A DNA stretch of 64,000 nt from Streptomyces flavochromogenes (GTDB taxonomy: Bacteria > Actinomycetota > Actinomycetes > Streptomycetales > Streptomycetaceae). Both the position numbers and the translations under genes were made by a program. The notes beneath the pieces were generated by a model. It had not been told where the DNA came from and did no database searches. It worked only from the letters and a program-made list of their open reading frames with translations. The DNA is taken from contig NZ_JNZO01000004.1 in the NCBI RefSeq assembly GCF_000717595.1, forward strand, positions 1 through 64,000, read 5' to 3'. The number at the start of each line of letters is the position of its first letter. Position 1 is the first letter of the stretch. Below are positions 56,277 through 64,000 of this stretch, piece by piece.

Positions 56277-56438
56277 GGAGGTGACAGATCCCTTCGTGTG
56301 CCGACGAGTTGCGTGCGTCGCCCCGCCCGCCCCCGGTCCGCACCCTGGGGAATGAGGGCCGGTCGGCGGGGCGGGGTGGCGCGTTCCTACCTGACACCCG
56401 GGCGCGGGTGGCGGAACATCTCGCGCACCCTGGCGAAG

Positions 56439-56481
56439 CCTGGCGAATTGTCGCCAGGCCTATGACAGAGGGCTACTGTCA
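56439..56481. promoter_or_regulatory. Two operator-like inverted repeats before the nsd-type gene
   Basis: CCTGGCGA-ATTG-TCGCCAGG (56439-56458) is a perfect 8+4+8 palindrome preceded by another CCTGGCGA half-site. TGACAG-N7-CTGTCA (56463-56481) follows immediately. Both lie 29-71 bases before GTG 56510 in the divergent gap with the APH gene. Confidence 0.6.
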
Positions 56482-56509
56482 ACTCAGCCGAGAACCTGGG
56501 GGCTTAGAC

Positions 56510-58003
56510 GTGACCGGACAAACCAACACCCGCCTGGCAGACCTGTTCGGCCTGGCCGGATGGTCCAAGGGCGAACTCGCGAGACTCGTCAACCGGCAGG
56601 CGGCGGCCATGGGCCACCCCCAGCTGGCGACCGACACCTCGCGGGTGCGGCGGTGGATCGACCGGGGCGAAACCCCCCGCGATCCCGTCCCCCGGGTGCT
56701 GGCAGCACTGTTCACCGAGCGACTCGGCCGTGTCGTGACCATCGAGGACCTCGGGTTCGTACGACACGGGCGCAGCGGAAAGCAGCAGGACGTCAGGAAG
56801 ACGGAGAACCCTGACGGGCTGCCCTGGGCACCCGATCGTACGGCGGCGGTCCTCACCGAATTCACGGGAATGGACCTCATGCTCAACCGACGCGGCCTGG
56901 TGGGCGCGGGTGCCGCGCTTGCCGCCGGCTCCGTACTCAGCAATGCCATGCACGACTGGCTGCAGACCGACCCCGCTCGCCAGGGAACTCCCCAACGGGC
57001 CACCGATCCCCTCCACGCCGACCCCGCTGGGTTCGACCGCTACGAGGCCGCCCCCATCGGGTCGGAGGAGATCGAGGCACTGGAGCACTCGGTGGAGGTG
57101 TTCCGTGCCTGGGACGCCTCCCGGGGTGGCGGACTCCAGCGCAAGGCCGTGGTGGGCCAGCTCAACGAGGTGGGCGGCATGCTCGCCTACCGCCACGCCG
57201 ACCATCTCCAGCGACGCCTCTGGGGCGTCGCCGCCAACCTGGCCGTCCTGGCCGGCTGGATGTCCCACGACGTGGGCCTCGAACCCACGGCGCAGAAGTA
57301 CTTCGTGATCGCCGCTCACGCGGCCCGTGAGGGCGGAGACCGGCCGAGGGCCGGCGAGGCGCTGTCCCGTGCCGCCCGCCAGATGGTGCACCTGGGCAGG
57401 CCCGACGACGCCCTCGACCTGATGAAGCTCGCCAAGGACGGCTCGGGTGAACGCGTCCTGCCCAGGACTCGCGCCATGTTCCACACGATCGAGGCCTGGG
57501 CGCAGGCCTCGATGGGCCGGGGCCAGGCCATGCGCCGCACCCTCGGCGAGGCCGAGGACCTGTTCGTGTCCGACCGGCGCGACGAGGAGAACCCCAGCTG
57601 GATGCAGAACTTCGACGAGGCCGACATGCACGGCATGCAGGCCCTCGCGTACCGCACCCTGGCGGATCACGACCCGGCCGCGGCCGTACCCGCCCAGCGT
57701 CACGCCAAGCTGGCGCTCGAACTGCGGCGCGGCGGTCACGACCGCTCGAAGCTCTTCGACCACATCTCGCTCGCCTCGGCCTGCTTCATCGCCGACGATC
57801 CCGAGCAGGCCGACCGGTACGCCCGGCTCGCGCTGATGTCCATGGGGGAGACCTCGTCCCACCGCACGTGGGACCGGCTCCGCGAGATGTACCGGCTGAC
57901 CGGGCAGTACGCGGGCTACGCGAGGATCGAGCACCTTCGCGAGGAGATCGAACTGGCTCTGCCGAGGTCCCCGGTCAACCGGCCGAGGACGGGGCAGGCC
58001 TGA
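56510..58003 (+). CDS. nsdB: NsdA/NsdB-type TPR regulator of development and antibiotic production
   Basis: The 497-residue protein has an N-terminal helix-turn-helix-like module (LFGLAGWSKGELARLVNRQA, ATDTSRVRRWIDRGETPRDP, VPRVLAALFTERLGRVVTIE) and a long TPR-like body (LNEVGGMLAYRHADHLQRRL, LSRAARQMVHLGRPDDALDL, HGMQALAYRTLADHDPAAAV). This matches the Nsd family, negative regulators of sporulation and antibiotic synthesis in S. coelicolor; assignment to NsdB rather than NsdA rests on length and context only. GTG 56510 has GGGGG eight bases upstream; an in-frame ATG at 56462 lies inside an inverted repeat and lacks a ribosome site. Transcribed away from the APH kinase gene. Confidence 0.85.
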   Translation: MTGQTNTRLADLFGLAGWSKGELARLVNRQAAAMGHPQLATDTSRVRRWIDRGETPRDPVPRVLAALFTERLGRVVTIEDLGFVRHGRSGKQQDVRKTENPDGLPWAPDRTAAVLTEFTGMDLMLNRRGLVGAGAALAAGSVLSNAMHDWLQTDPARQGTPQRATDPLHADPAGFDRYEAAPIGSEEIEALEHSVEVFRAWDASRGGGLQRKAVVGQLNEVGGMLAYRHADHLQRRLWGVAANLAVLAGWMSHDVGLEPTAQKYFVIAAHAAREGGDRPRAGEALSRAARQMVHLGRPDDALDLMKLAKDGSGERVLPRTRAMFHTIEAWAQASMGRGQAMRRTLGEAEDLFVSDRRDEENPSWMQNFDEADMHGMQALAYRTLADHDPAAAVPAQRHAKLALELRRGGHDRSKLFDHISLASACFIADDPEQADRYARLALMSMGETSSHRTWDRLREMYRLTGQYAGYARIEHLREEIELALPRSPVNRPRTGQA

Positions 58004-58063
58004 GCCGGCCGAGCGCCGGGGGCCGGGTGGGGGAGCCCCACGTGCGGCCGAAGCGTGCGGTCG

Positions 58064-58249
58064 TCAACGGGCCGTCGCGGAGAGGCAGTCGGCGACCCGG
58101 CTGTCGACGTCCGAGCAGCCGAGGGTCACGATGGTCGACGGCAGAGTGGGTCGCCCGTGATCGTGCTGCCGTGCCACAGCGTCGTGGCGCGCCGGTGCGC
58201 AAGGCCGCGGTCTCACGACGGGCCCCGCGCCCGGTCGGCGCCCGATGGT
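58064..58249 (-). other. Gene-free gap with a possible frameshifted coding fragment
   Basis: One minus-strand frame reads VTLGCSDVDSRVADCLSATA before a stop at 58064-58066. The adjacent frame just upstream reads TLWHGSTITGDP, so a single-base shift would join them into a plausible short protein end. Nothing is recognisable and it may be chance. Confidence 0.2.
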
Positions 58250-59719
58250 TCAGTGTCCGACCCGGACCACCATCACACAGGCGTCGTCCTCGCGCCGCTC
58301 CTCGCCGAACTCCTCGACCACCGCGCGCACACCGTCCTGGGCGTCCCGCGCCCCGATGAGCCGCCGGCCGAGCGCGAGCAGCCGTCGCGTGCCCGTGTCG
58401 TCGTCAGGACCGCTGCCACGGGTGAGGCCGTCGGTGTGCAGGACCAGCAGGTCGCCGGGGATCAACCGGGTTTCGGCCTCGCCGTACACGGCCCCGGTCG
58501 TGGCCCCGAGGAGGACGCCCTCGGGCCGCCGGAGGACGTGCCCCGTCCCGTCGCGGAACAGCAGCGGTGCGGGGTGGCCGGCCTGCGCCCAGGTCAGTGT
58601 CTGGGCGACCGGGTCGTAGCGGCAGCACATCGCACTGCCCAGCGCCGGCTGTACGGAGGTCTCCAGGAGCTGGTTGAGATGACCCATCAGAGCGGCGGGC
58701 CGGATCCCGGCGACGGCCATGCCGCGCAGCGCGCCGAGGAGCATGGCCATCGAGGAGGTCGCGGCGACCCCGTGGCCCGTCAGGTCACCGACGGTGAGCA
58801 GCGCGTCCCCGTCGGGCAGGGCCAGTGCGTCGTACCAGTCGCCACCGATCAGACCGGTGCTGGCGGCCGGGAGGTAGTGGGCGGCCACGTCCAGCGGGGC
58901 GGGGCCGTCGTGGGCGAAGCGGAGCGAACCGCGCCACGGCGGGAGCACGGCCTCCTGGAGCTCGACGGCGACTCGTCGCTCGGTCTGCTCGATGTGGCGG
59001 CTGCGCTCAAGGCTGTCCCGGCTCTCGCGGACGGCCCGCTCGCTGCGCCGCAGTTCGCTGACATCGCGGAGCACCGCCCACATCGAGGCGGTGCAGCCGT
59101 CGGCGTCGAGGACGGGCTCTCCCGTCATGTGCACGGTGCGTACGCGACCGTCGGTCCGTACGATCCGGAACTCGCCGTCGATCGGCTTTCCGTCGATCAG
59201 GCAGTCCGTCACCATCCCCTGGAGGACGGACTGGTCCTCCACGAAGACCATCGTGGGCATCTCGTCCAGCGACATCGGACCGCTCTCGCGCGTACGTCCG
59301 AAGATCTGGAACAGCTCTTCGGACCAGCTGACCTCGTCGGTCAGGAGGTTCCACTCGGCGCTGCCGACGCGGGAGAGCAGGGAGCCGGTGCGCTGCGGGG
59401 CGATCTCGCCGTACGCGGTGCCGGGGTCGGTGGGGAGCGCGGTGTCGGGGATCGTCTCCGCGGGCTCCTCGGTGACGACCTGCTCGGGGACGCCCGCGCG
59501 GAGCTGGCCCAAGTGAGCTCCGAGGTCGTCGAGTTGGTGAACGGCCAGGTCGCACAGGGCGCGCTGCCAGCGCTGCTGGGGGTCGTCGTCGTTCACCACG
59601 GCTTCCCGGCGCACGGCGACGAGCTCGCCGCGCAGGCGGCGGGTCTGTGAGATCAGCGCGTCCACCGCGCCCGGCTCCGGCTGCTGGGCGGGGTGATCCG
59701 CGAACAGTGGGGACGGCAT
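58250..59719 (-). CDS. PAS domain and SpoIIE/PP2C-type serine phosphatase
   Basis: The 489-residue protein starts at the ATG complementary to 59717-59719 with GGAG seven bases upstream. A helical N terminus (about 1-100) is followed by a PAS fold (about 110-215: GSAEWNLLTDEVSWSEELFQ, FRIVRTDGRVRTVHMTGEPV). The SpoIIE-type PP2C domain (about 240-489) has VELQEAVLPPWRG, GGDWYDALALPDGDALLTVG, VGDLTGHGVAATSSMAMLLG, HTDGLTRGSG and DDACVMVVRV. The paired aspartates bind Mn2+/Mg2+. Such proteins control anti-sigma-factor antagonists. The N-terminal PAS may sense light, redox or a ligand. No RsbW/RsbV partner is adjacent. Confidence 0.9.
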   Translation of the reverse strand: MPSPLFADHPAQQPEPGAVDALISQTRRLRGELVAVRREAVVNDDDPQQRWQRALCDLAVHQLDDLGAHLGQLRAGVPEQVVTEEPAETIPDTALPTDPGTAYGEIAPQRTGSLLSRVGSAEWNLLTDEVSWSEELFQIFGRTRESGPMSLDEMPTMVFVEDQSVLQGMVTDCLIDGKPIDGEFRIVRTDGRVRTVHMTGEPVLDADGCTASMWAVLRDVSELRRSERAVRESRDSLERSRHIEQTERRVAVELQEAVLPPWRGSLRFAHDGPAPLDVAAHYLPAASTGLIGGDWYDALALPDGDALLTVGDLTGHGVAATSSMAMLLGALRGMAVAGIRPAALMGHLNQLLETSVQPALGSAMCCRYDPVAQTLTWAQAGHPAPLLFRDGTGHVLRRPEGVLLGATTGAVYGEAETRLIPGDLLVLHTDGLTRGSGPDDDTGTRRLLALGRRLIGARDAQDGVRAVVEEFGEERREDDACVMVVRVGH

Positions 59720-59901
59720 GTCGTACTCCGATACAGGCGCGGCATGGCCAGGCCAGGTGTGAAAGTGAGGCCCGCATACGACTGTTGCACAGCCCGGGAC
59801 GACCCGTAAGGGATTTGGCAACACTCGATCCGGTGGTGCTTCTGGCATATGTCAAAGGCCCAGCGGGGAGCGGCCGCCGCACGACGGGTTACGGTGCGGG
59901 G

Positions 59902-61176
59902 GTGGTGAACGACGACGGAATCGGCACGGTGAGCACGCGCGCGGCGGTCACGGGCGGGGCGGGTACGGGGACGGGGAAGGGCACGACGGGATTCTCGGGT
60001 ACGGCAGTTACGGGTGTGACGGGTGGGATGCGTACGAGTATGGCGGAAGCGGCAGGAGTGACCGGAGCGGCGGGTGTGATGCCTCAGGCCCGTACCGGTG
60101 CTCCGGGAAGCGCCTCCACCGGCACCGCCTTTCTGCTCGCCGCGGCGCCTGCCGGGCGCGGGCGCGCCATGGACGCCGCGTCCGTGCTGCCGGCCCTCGC
60201 CGCCGTGCCGCCCGGCGTCCTCACCGGAACCGGCACCGCCACCCTCGTCGAACTCGCCGATCCGCTCGACCCGCAGACCGTCCTCACCCGCCTGCGAGCC
60301 GCCGCGGCGAGCCCGGGCCCGCTCGTGCTCTGCCTCGCGGGGCAGCTCCATCTCGACCGTCGCCAGCAGCTGCCCCACCTCGCCCTCGCCCGCACCACCC
60401 CGGCGACCCTCCGCTACACGGCGCTGCCCTGGCACTGGCTCGCCGCCGAACTCGCCGGTCGCGCCCCCGGCACCACGACGGTCGTCGCGGACCTCGCGGC
60501 GGACCCCGCCGTATGGGAGCGCCTCACCGGCACACCCGACCTCCTGTACCTGGGCCCCGGCCCGACCCTCTACGGGAGGGTGACCCCCGCCCCGCGCAGG
60601 GGCGAGCCCCTCGCCCCCGCATATCTGCGGTCCTGGGCGGAACTCTGGCGCTCCGGCGCCCGCCTCCCCCACGCCACGCTCCACGCGGAGTCCGCCGCCC
60701 AGGCCGCCGCGGCCGTGCCGGAGGCGTTCCTCCTGGCACCCGCCCCCGCGTCCGTACCGGTCGTGGAGCAGGATCCGCATCCCGCGATCCTGGCCGCCGC
60801 GATGGCCGGGCGTCACGGCGAGGCGGCGGCGGTGGCAGCGGCCTGGGAGCGTGAGGCCCTGCGCCGCCACGGGCCCCGGTCCGCGGAGGCCGTCCACTGG
60901 ACGGAGGTGCGGGCCGACCTCGCCCGCCTCGCCGGGGAAGCCGCCCGCAGCTGCGAACTGTGGCTCGCCGCCGCCGAGTCCCGGCTCGCGCTGGGGCAGC
61001 GCACGGACGACGGCGACGTCGAAGGGGCCGTGGACCGGGCCCACCACCAGTGGGAAAGGATCGGCGACCGGGCGCGGGCCCGCGCCCTCGGCCCCCTGCT
61101 CATCGCCCTGCGGCAGCGCGTCCCGGGCCGGCGGCCCGGAGCCCTGGCCGCGCTCACACGACGCATGGCGGACTGA
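59902..61176 (+). CDS. Hypothetical protein with low-complexity Gly/Thr N terminus
   Basis: About 424 residues from GTG 59902 or 59905. The first 60 residues are low complexity (TGGAGTGTGKGTTGFSGTAV) from an ACGGG-rich tract. The ordered body includes LVLCLAGQLHLDRRQQLPHL, LLYLGPGPTLYGRVTPAPRR and a TPR-like end (LAGEAARSCELWLAAAESRL, HHQWERIGDRARARALGPLL). The middle segment VDLADPLDPQTVLTRLRA-type text looks like a Rossmann-like or caspase-like alpha/beta region. I do not recognise a family. It starts 182 bases from the SpoIIE phosphatase start, on the opposite strand. An internal start after the low-complexity tract cannot be ruled out. Confidence 0.65.
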   Translation: MVNDDGIGTVSTRAAVTGGAGTGTGKGTTGFSGTAVTGVTGGMRTSMAEAAGVTGAAGVMPQARTGAPGSASTGTAFLLAAAPAGRGRAMDAASVLPALAAVPPGVLTGTGTATLVELADPLDPQTVLTRLRAAAASPGPLVLCLAGQLHLDRRQQLPHLALARTTPATLRYTALPWHWLAAELAGRAPGTTTVVADLAADPAVWERLTGTPDLLYLGPGPTLYGRVTPAPRRGEPLAPAYLRSWAELWRSGARLPHATLHAESAAQAAAAVPEAFLLAPAPASVPVVEQDPHPAILAAAMAGRHGEAAAVAAAWEREALRRHGPRSAEAVHWTEVRADLARLAGEAARSCELWLAAAESRLALGQRTDDGDVEGAVDRAHHQWERIGDRARARALGPLLIALRQRVPGRRPGALAALTRRMAD

Positions 61177-61204
61177 GCCGGAGCGGGCGCCGGCGGGGGA
61201 ACGG

Positions 61205-61873
61205 CTAGTGGTCGAGGCCGCTCCCGCCCGAGGTGGGGAGGACGACCCGGACGCCGAACTCGTAGGTGCCGGTCGCCCCCGCGATCCCGATGAACAGCAG
61301 GGCGAAGTTCTCCTGGCCCCGCGCCGTCGCGATCCCACCCAGGTCGAGCAGCGCGTCGTCGGCCCAGCCGAGATCGCCGACCAGACCGCGCACCACCTTC
61401 TTCGCCTCCGCGTCCTCGCCCGAGAGGAACACCGTGGCAGGGCCCTCCAGGGAGTCCGGCGCGATCATCACCTTCCGGTCGATCGTGCAGAGCGTCTTCA
61501 CGACCCGCGTCTCCGGGAACGCCTGCTGGATCTCCTCGCCCAGGCTGACGCCCGGATGCGAGAGCGATCCGTCCTCCAGGAAGCCGACCCCGACGTCGAG
61601 GATGATCCTGTCGGCGAGCACCTCCGCGCCGATCGTGCGCAGCAGCGCCACGGAGGCCGTGCCCGGGGTGGCGTTCACCAGCACCTCGGCGTGCGCCGCC
61701 GCTCCCGCCGGGCCGTCGACCCGTAATCCCGACGCGGTGAGTTCCTTCAGCTCCGCGAGCAGCTCCGGGGCGTCCGGACGACGTGATCCGAGGACCACGT
61801 CGTGGCCGGCCCGCGCCCACGCCGAGGCGAGCGCACGTCCCACATTTCCTGTACCGAGAATTCCGATTCGCAT
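61205..61873 (-). CDS. F420-dependent NADP reductase-like protein with a TTA codon
   Basis: The 222-residue protein has the Rossmann start MRIGILGTGNVGRALASAWA and VVLGSRRPDAPE, followed by VLVNATPGTASVALLRTIGA, ILDVGVGFLEDGS and ATVFLSGEDAEAKKVVRGLV. It is a paralog of the gene at 38264 in the same NADP/F420 oxidoreductase family. ATG complementary to 61871-61873 has AGGA ten bases upstream; the in-frame ATG at 61882 does not. Codon 50 is TTA (61724-61726), so translation may depend on the bldA tRNA. Divergent from the GNAT at 62006. Confidence 0.85.
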   Translation of the reverse strand: MRIGILGTGNVGRALASAWARAGHDVVLGSRRPDAPELLAELKELTASGLRVDGPAGAAAHAEVLVNATPGTASVALLRTIGAEVLADRIILDVGVGFLEDGSLSHPGVSLGEEIQQAFPETRVVKTLCTIDRKVMIAPDSLEGPATVFLSGEDAEAKKVVRGLVGDLGWADDALLDLGGIATARGQENFALLFIGIAGATGTYEFGVRVVLPTSGGSGLDH

Positions 61874-62005
61874 GAGCGTCATCCTGGTGCCGCCGTCCCC
61901 GCCCGCACCTCGGCCCGGAGACCGGACCCGCGTCCGCCCCTCGTCCTAGGCCGAATCGACGGCCGGTCCGACGGCCGGGTGCCGGGTCCTGAGATGATCG
62001 GACGT

Positions 62006-62515
62006 ATGGCCGCCTCGTCGATCTCAGCCCCGACACCGGGAACCGCCTCCCTCTCCACGGAGCGGCTGCTGCTGCGCCCCGTACGCGCCGCCGACGTGCC
62101 GGCGGTCACCCGGCTGTGGACGGACCCCGAGGTCAGGCGTCATCTGGGCGGGCCGGTCACCGAACAGGTCGTACGGATCCGGCAGCGGCGGGTCGCCGGG
62201 GCGCCCGGCGTGTACGCGGTGGTACGGACGGTCGACGAGGTCCTGCTCGGCCTCGTCACGGTGGAACCCGCGGCACGGGAAGGGGAGACGGAGGTCTCGT
62301 ACCAGTTCCTGCCCGAGCACTGGGGGCACGGCTACGCGCGCGAGGCCGTCGCCGCCGTCGTCGAGGCGACGCTCCGCGACACCCCCAGCGTGGTCGCGCT
62401 GACGCAGGAGGCGAACCACCGCTCCCGGCGGCTCCTGGAGGCCGTCGGCATGACCCACGTCTCCTCGTTCGTCGAGTACGACGCCCACCAGGTCCTCTAC
62501 CGCCGCAGCCGCTGA
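62006..62515 (+). CDS. GNAT N-acetyltransferase (RimJ/RimL-like)
   Basis: The 169-residue protein has LSTERLLLRPVRAADVPAVT at the start, SYQFLPEHWGHGYAREAVAA as the acetyl-CoA loop and ALTQEANHRSRRLLEAVGM at the end, which is the acetyltransferase_3 (RimJ/RimL-like) layout. ATG 62006 is chosen; an in-frame ATG at 61994 is possible and neither has a strong ribosome site. Substrate unknown. Confidence 0.82.
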   Translation: MAASSISAPTPGTASLSTERLLLRPVRAADVPAVTRLWTDPEVRRHLGGPVTEQVVRIRQRRVAGAPGVYAVVRTVDEVLLGLVTVEPAAREGETEVSYQFLPEHWGHGYAREAVAAVVEATLRDTPSVVALTQEANHRSRRLLEAVGMTHVSSFVEYDAHQVLYRRSR

Positions 62516-62548
62516 TCGCACCGACCCCGGGCGCTCACCGGGCGCGTG

Positions 62549-63127
62549 TCACCGGACCTTCTCGCCCGCGGCCAGCTTCGCCACCATGCGTTCGAGACGC
62601 TGCGCCCGCCCCTTCTCGGTGCGGGCATGCCACAGCCGCATGATCACCAGGTACTGATCGGTCTTGCCGAGCCCCTCGTAGAAGGCCCGCGCCCCCTCGT
62701 CGGCCGCGAGTGCCGCCGCGAGGTCGTCCGGTACGGTCGCCTCCGCCTGCGACGGGTACGCGGACTCCCACCGGCCGTCGGCCTGCGCGGCCCGCACCTC
62801 GGCGAGGCCCGGCTCACGCATCCGGCCCGCCGAGGTGAGCACCGCGACCTTGCGGACGTTCACCCGCGACCAGAGGCTCCGGGACCGCCGCGGCGTGTAC
62901 TTCTGGAAGTAGTAGGAGCCGTCGCCGCCCTTGCGCTGTCCGTCGATCCAGCCGAAGCACAGCATGCAGTCGAGGATCTCCGGATTCGTCAGCGACTCGC
63001 CCCCCTTGCCCTTCTTGGCGATCCTCAGCCAGACCCCGGGCCGGTCGGCATGGTGGCTCTCCAGCCACGCCTCCAGCTCCTCGGTCCGCGTGACGGTCAT
63101 CAGCTCGAGTCCCTCGTACTGCTCCAC
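62549..63127 (-). CDS. YdeI/OmpD-associated family protein (DUF1905/bacteriocin-protection type)
   Basis: The 192-residue protein begins VEQYEGLELMTVTRTEELEA and has the family core WLESHHADRPGVWLRIAKKG, LDCMLCFGWIDGQRKGGDGS, and YYFQKYTPRRSRSLWSRVNV. It ends YEGLGKTDQYLVIMRLWHAR then RMVAKLAAGEK. YdeI-like proteins are linked to acid or antimicrobial peptide tolerance; biochemical function is unclear. GTG complementary to 63125-63127 has GGGGAC upstream and gives the family's usual first residues. Confidence 0.85.
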   Translation of the reverse strand: MEQYEGLELMTVTRTEELEAWLESHHADRPGVWLRIAKKGKGGESLTNPEILDCMLCFGWIDGQRKGGDGSYYFQKYTPRRSRSLWSRVNVRKVAVLTSAGRMREPGLAEVRAAQADGRWESAYPSQAEATVPDDLAAALAADEGARAFYEGLGKTDQYLVIMRLWHARTEKGRAQRLERMVAKLAAGEKVR

Positions 63128-63308
63128 CGGAGCGGTCCCCCTGTCGTCGCCTTGCCCTCGCGGCCTTCGCCGTCGGTCGTCGTCGTTCCGTGTCGACCGC
63201 CGCTCCCGGACGTCGTACGGGAGCGCTCGTGACCACGATATTGCTCCGCGCCGGGGCTCGCCCGGGCCCCCGCCCCGGCGCGGCACGGAGCCACGTACCA
63301 TCTGACCC

Positions 63309-64000
63309 ATGTCCTTCCTGGTGATCGGCGAGTGCGTCGCCGACATCGTCCGCGCCCCGGCCGGCTCCGACGCCGCCGACCGCGTCCACCCGGGTGGCAG
63401 CCCCGCCAACGTCGCCTACGGCCTGGGGCGGCTCGGCAGGGACGTCACCCTGCTCACCCAGCTCGCCGACGACCCCGCCGGCCGGCTCATCGAGGCCCAT
63501 CTCACGGGCGGCGGCGTACGGGTGGAGGTCGGGGACGTGCCCGAACGCACCCCGTCGGCGGCCGTCGGCCTCGACGCGCGCGGGCAGGCCTCGTACAGCT
63601 TCGACATCGCCTGGACGCTGAAGGGCGGGGCGCCGGCCGACCTGGCGCCCCGCCATGTGCACATCGGCTCGATCGCCGCCGTCACCGCGCCGGGCGCGGC
63701 CGCCGTCCTCGCCGAGACGGAGCGGCTGCGGGAGCGTGCCACCGTCAGTTACGACCCCAACGTGCGGCCCGCGCTGATGGGGGAGCACGCGTCGGCCGTG
63801 ACCCGCGTCGAGCGCTGCGTCGCCCTCAGCGACCTGGTCAAGGCGAGCGACGAGGACCTGGCCTGGTTGTACCCGGGGGAGGATCCGCGCGCGGTCGCCG
63901 CCCGTTGGCTCGGCCTCGGCCCGGCCGTCGTCCTCGTCACGCTGGGAGCGGCCGGATCGTTCGCCGTCACCCGCCACCGCACGGTCGCCGCCGAGGCGCC
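63309..64000 (+). CDS. PfkB-family carbohydrate kinase (partial at window edge)
   Basis: From ATG 63309 the frame is open to the end of the window, giving 230 residues. The N terminus reads FLVIGECVADIVRAPAGSDA, followed by the PfkB signature 1 region HPGGSPANVAYGLGRLGRDV, then SYDPNVRPALMGEH and KASDEDLAWLYPG. The C-terminal DTxGAGD catalytic motif would lie just past the edge. It phosphorylates a sugar or nucleoside such as fructose, ribose or adenosine. The TGACC just before ATG is not a strong ribosome site; the family N terminus supports this start. Confidence 0.88.
   Translation, partial: MSFLVIGECVADIVRAPAGSDAADRVHPGGSPANVAYGLGRLGRDVTLLTQLADDPAGRLIEAHLTGGGVRVEVGDVPERTPSAAVGLDARGQASYSFDIAWTLKGGAPADLAPRHVHIGSIAAVTAPGAAAVLAETERLRERATVSYDPNVRPALMGEHASAVTRVERCVALSDLVKASDEDLAWLYPGEDPRAVAARWLGLGPAVVLVTLGAAGSFAVTRHRTVAAEA

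Noticed and set aside
56462..56509. Alternative ATG start for the nsd-type gene
   Set aside because: It lies within an inverted repeat, has no ribosome site, and adds residues not expected before the conserved helix-turn-helix.

Overview
The window is high-GC actinobacterial DNA and looks like a Streptomyces chromosome arm or flank. The evidence is strong third-position GC bias in every gene, GGAGG-type ribosome sites, GTG/TTG starts, very rare TTA codons, a two-domain geosmin synthase (geoA), an NsdA/NsdB-type regulator, Tat-exported proteins and several F420-linked enzymes. No rRNA, tRNA, CRISPR array, prophage or insertion sequence was recognised. The sequence is cut at both ends: a regulator is missing its N terminus at 1-1533 and a PfkB sugar kinase is missing its C terminus at 63309-64000.

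Layout. 1-8.7 kb: the regulator C terminus; a coding-like but degenerate minus-strand stretch; a small protein; an acyl-CoA dehydrogenase with a KstR-like box; a Bar/PAT-type acetyltransferase; nucleoside phosphorylase ppnP; a His-flavinylated oxidase; an MpaB-type oxygenase. 8.7-13 kb: a soluble Ser/Thr kinase with eight TPR units, followed in frame by a decayed extra unit; a phytoene-dehydrogenase-like flavoprotein. 13-19 kb: the threonine catabolic pair tdh-kbl, a LysR regulator, a hydrolase and a Tat-exported serine hydrolase. 19-22 kb: a translationally coupled nitronate monooxygenase/acyl-CoA ligase pair. 23-25.6 kb: a divergent MarR regulator and F420-type reductase-hemerythrin fusion, then a Ca2+/H+ antiporter. 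25.6-32 kb: a secreted penicillin/aculeacin-type acylase, an acyl-CoA ligase, a secreted protein and paaK. 32-39.5 kb: a membrane Ser/Thr kinase, a cysteine-cluster/pentapeptide protein, a double alpha/beta-hydrolase and an HxlR/F420-reductase divergent pair.

39.5-45.6 kb is the most striking block. A FadD19-like ligase is divergent from an EchA19-like hydratase, which is followed by a double DUF35 protein and two overlapping thiolases of Ltp4 and Ltp3 type. Gene order and protein motifs resemble the mycobacterial cholesterol side-chain region Rv3515c-Rv3523 as I remember it. A KstR-like box (TnnAACnnGTTnnA) precedes the hydratase, and a second lies before the acyl-CoA dehydrogenase at 2665. 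A separate palindrome, TCTGAC-N5-RTCAGA with identical flanks, sits in the FadD/Ech intergenic region and also before the nitronate monooxygenase/ligase operon 22 kb away. Together these suggest a dispersed steroid or branched acyl-CoA catabolic regulon.

46-64 kb: a large LuxR/LAL-type ATPase regulator, a conserved hypothetical, an S4 RNA-binding protein, geoA, a peptidoglycan amidase, an APH-fold kinase divergent from the nsd-type regulator, a PAS-SpoIIE phosphatase, an F420-dependent reductase, a GNAT, a YdeI-family protein and the sugar kinase. Three genes carry a TTA codon (the reductase-hemerythrin fusion, the APH kinase and the reductase at 61.2 kb), so they are candidate bldA-dependent genes.
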